Of a stretch of 5,137 nucleotides of DNA, positions 4,933 to 5,137 are shown one piece after another. The stretch lies in contig JACNFI010000114.1 of the NCBI GenBank assembly GCA_014384665.1, positions 1 to 5,137 of the forward strand. The letters run 5' to 3'. How positions within the stretch are numbered: position 1 is the stretch's first letter; every line of letters begins with the position of its first letter. This DNA is from Candidatus Cloacimonadota bacterium (lineage in GTDB: Bacteria > Cloacimonadota > Cloacimonadia > JGIOTU-2). The notes under the pieces were generated by a model that made no database searches, was not told the origin of the DNA, and saw only the letters and a list, made by a program, of their open reading frames with translations. The position numbers and the translations under genes are program-made.

Positions 4933-5137
4933 ATGATAAATCAATACTTAGATATCCATCCCGAAATCCAGGAAGCTTTGCAACTGTGCAAACCCGTTGT
5001 GGCGTTGGAATCGACGATCATCTCCCATGGTATGCCCTATCCGGAAAATATTAAAACTGCAAAAGAGCTAGAATGTATTGTCAGAGAGAACGGATCGGTG
5101 CCTGCAACCATTGCAATTCTACACGGAAGATTGAAGG
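4933..5137 (+). CDS. psuG: pseudouridine-5'-phosphate glycosidase, 5' part
   Basis: The reading frame from ATG 4933 stays open for 68 codons to the right edge; the full protein is usually about 300 residues. PsuG cleaves pseudouridine 5'-phosphate to uracil and ribose 5-phosphate in the cytoplasm (in vivo in the degradative direction), usually with the kinase PsuK. The visible part matches the family closely: HPEIQEAL (9-16), PVVALESTIISHGMPYPEN (21-39) and GSVPATIAILHGRLK (54-68). E26 of the ALEST motif corresponds to Glu31 of E. coli PsuG, an active-site residue; the catalytic Lys lies beyond the edge. The start agrees with the family N-terminus, but no clear Shine-Dalgarno precedes it (AATTGAAAGCCAAAATC). 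G+C from 4961 to the edge is 46% by hand count, well above the neighbouring genes. It has no obvious link with the glycan genes. Confidence 0.9.
   Translation, partial: MINQYLDIHPEIQEALQLCKPVVALESTIISHGMPYPENIKTAKELECIVRENGSVPATIAILHGRLK

Overview
The window is AT-rich bacterial DNA (G+C near one third in the two large genes, by eye) using the standard bacterial code. It carries good Shine-Dalgarno sites and sigma70-like promoter candidates. The sequence does not fix the lineage. The tightly packed carbohydrate genes and the GH130/GT4 pairing would suit an AT-rich environmental bacterium such as a member of the Bacteroidota/Ignavibacteriota/Cloacimonadota range, but this is only an impression.

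Layout from left to right. (1) Positions 1-4 are the first bases of a leftward gene, preceded by a strong ribosome binding site and a promoter candidate. (2) An AT-rich divergent intergenic region runs to 274. (3) A 618-residue + strand gene at 275-2131 encodes a long-form GH130 protein (mannoside phosphorylase / mannosidase superfamily) fused in frame to a complete response-regulator receiver (REC) domain. (4) A small minus-strand gene relic at 2166-2399 was recovered by translating the supposed intergenic gap. It has its own Shine-Dalgarno site, a TGA at codon 6, about 50 codons of the N-terminus of a second GH130 protein, and then, in frame, about 20 codons that read like the C-terminus of a GT4 glycosyltransferase. 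(5) A 748-residue minus-strand gene at 2402-4648 encodes a GT4 glycosyltransferase joined to a helical, alpha/alpha-toroid-like domain. (6) A 284-base AT-rich divergent region holds several small dyads and promoter candidates. (7) The 5' end of psuG (pseudouridine-5'-phosphate glycosidase) runs off the right edge and has clearly higher G+C.

How it fits together. The GT4/helical protein and the GH130 proteins form a plausible module for building and remodelling or phosphorolysing a mannose-type glycan. The relic shows that the GT4 gene once had a tightly spaced, probably translationally coupled GH130 gene behind it, and probably a second GT4 gene after that. An internal deletion collapsed these into a 77-codon chimera. 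The surviving GH130 is the convergent one, and it carries a receiver domain with all the canonical phosphorylation residues, so its activity may be under two-component (phosphorelay) control. No histidine kinase is in the window. The GH130-REC fusion and the collapsed GH130/GT4 relic are the two observations most worth following up.
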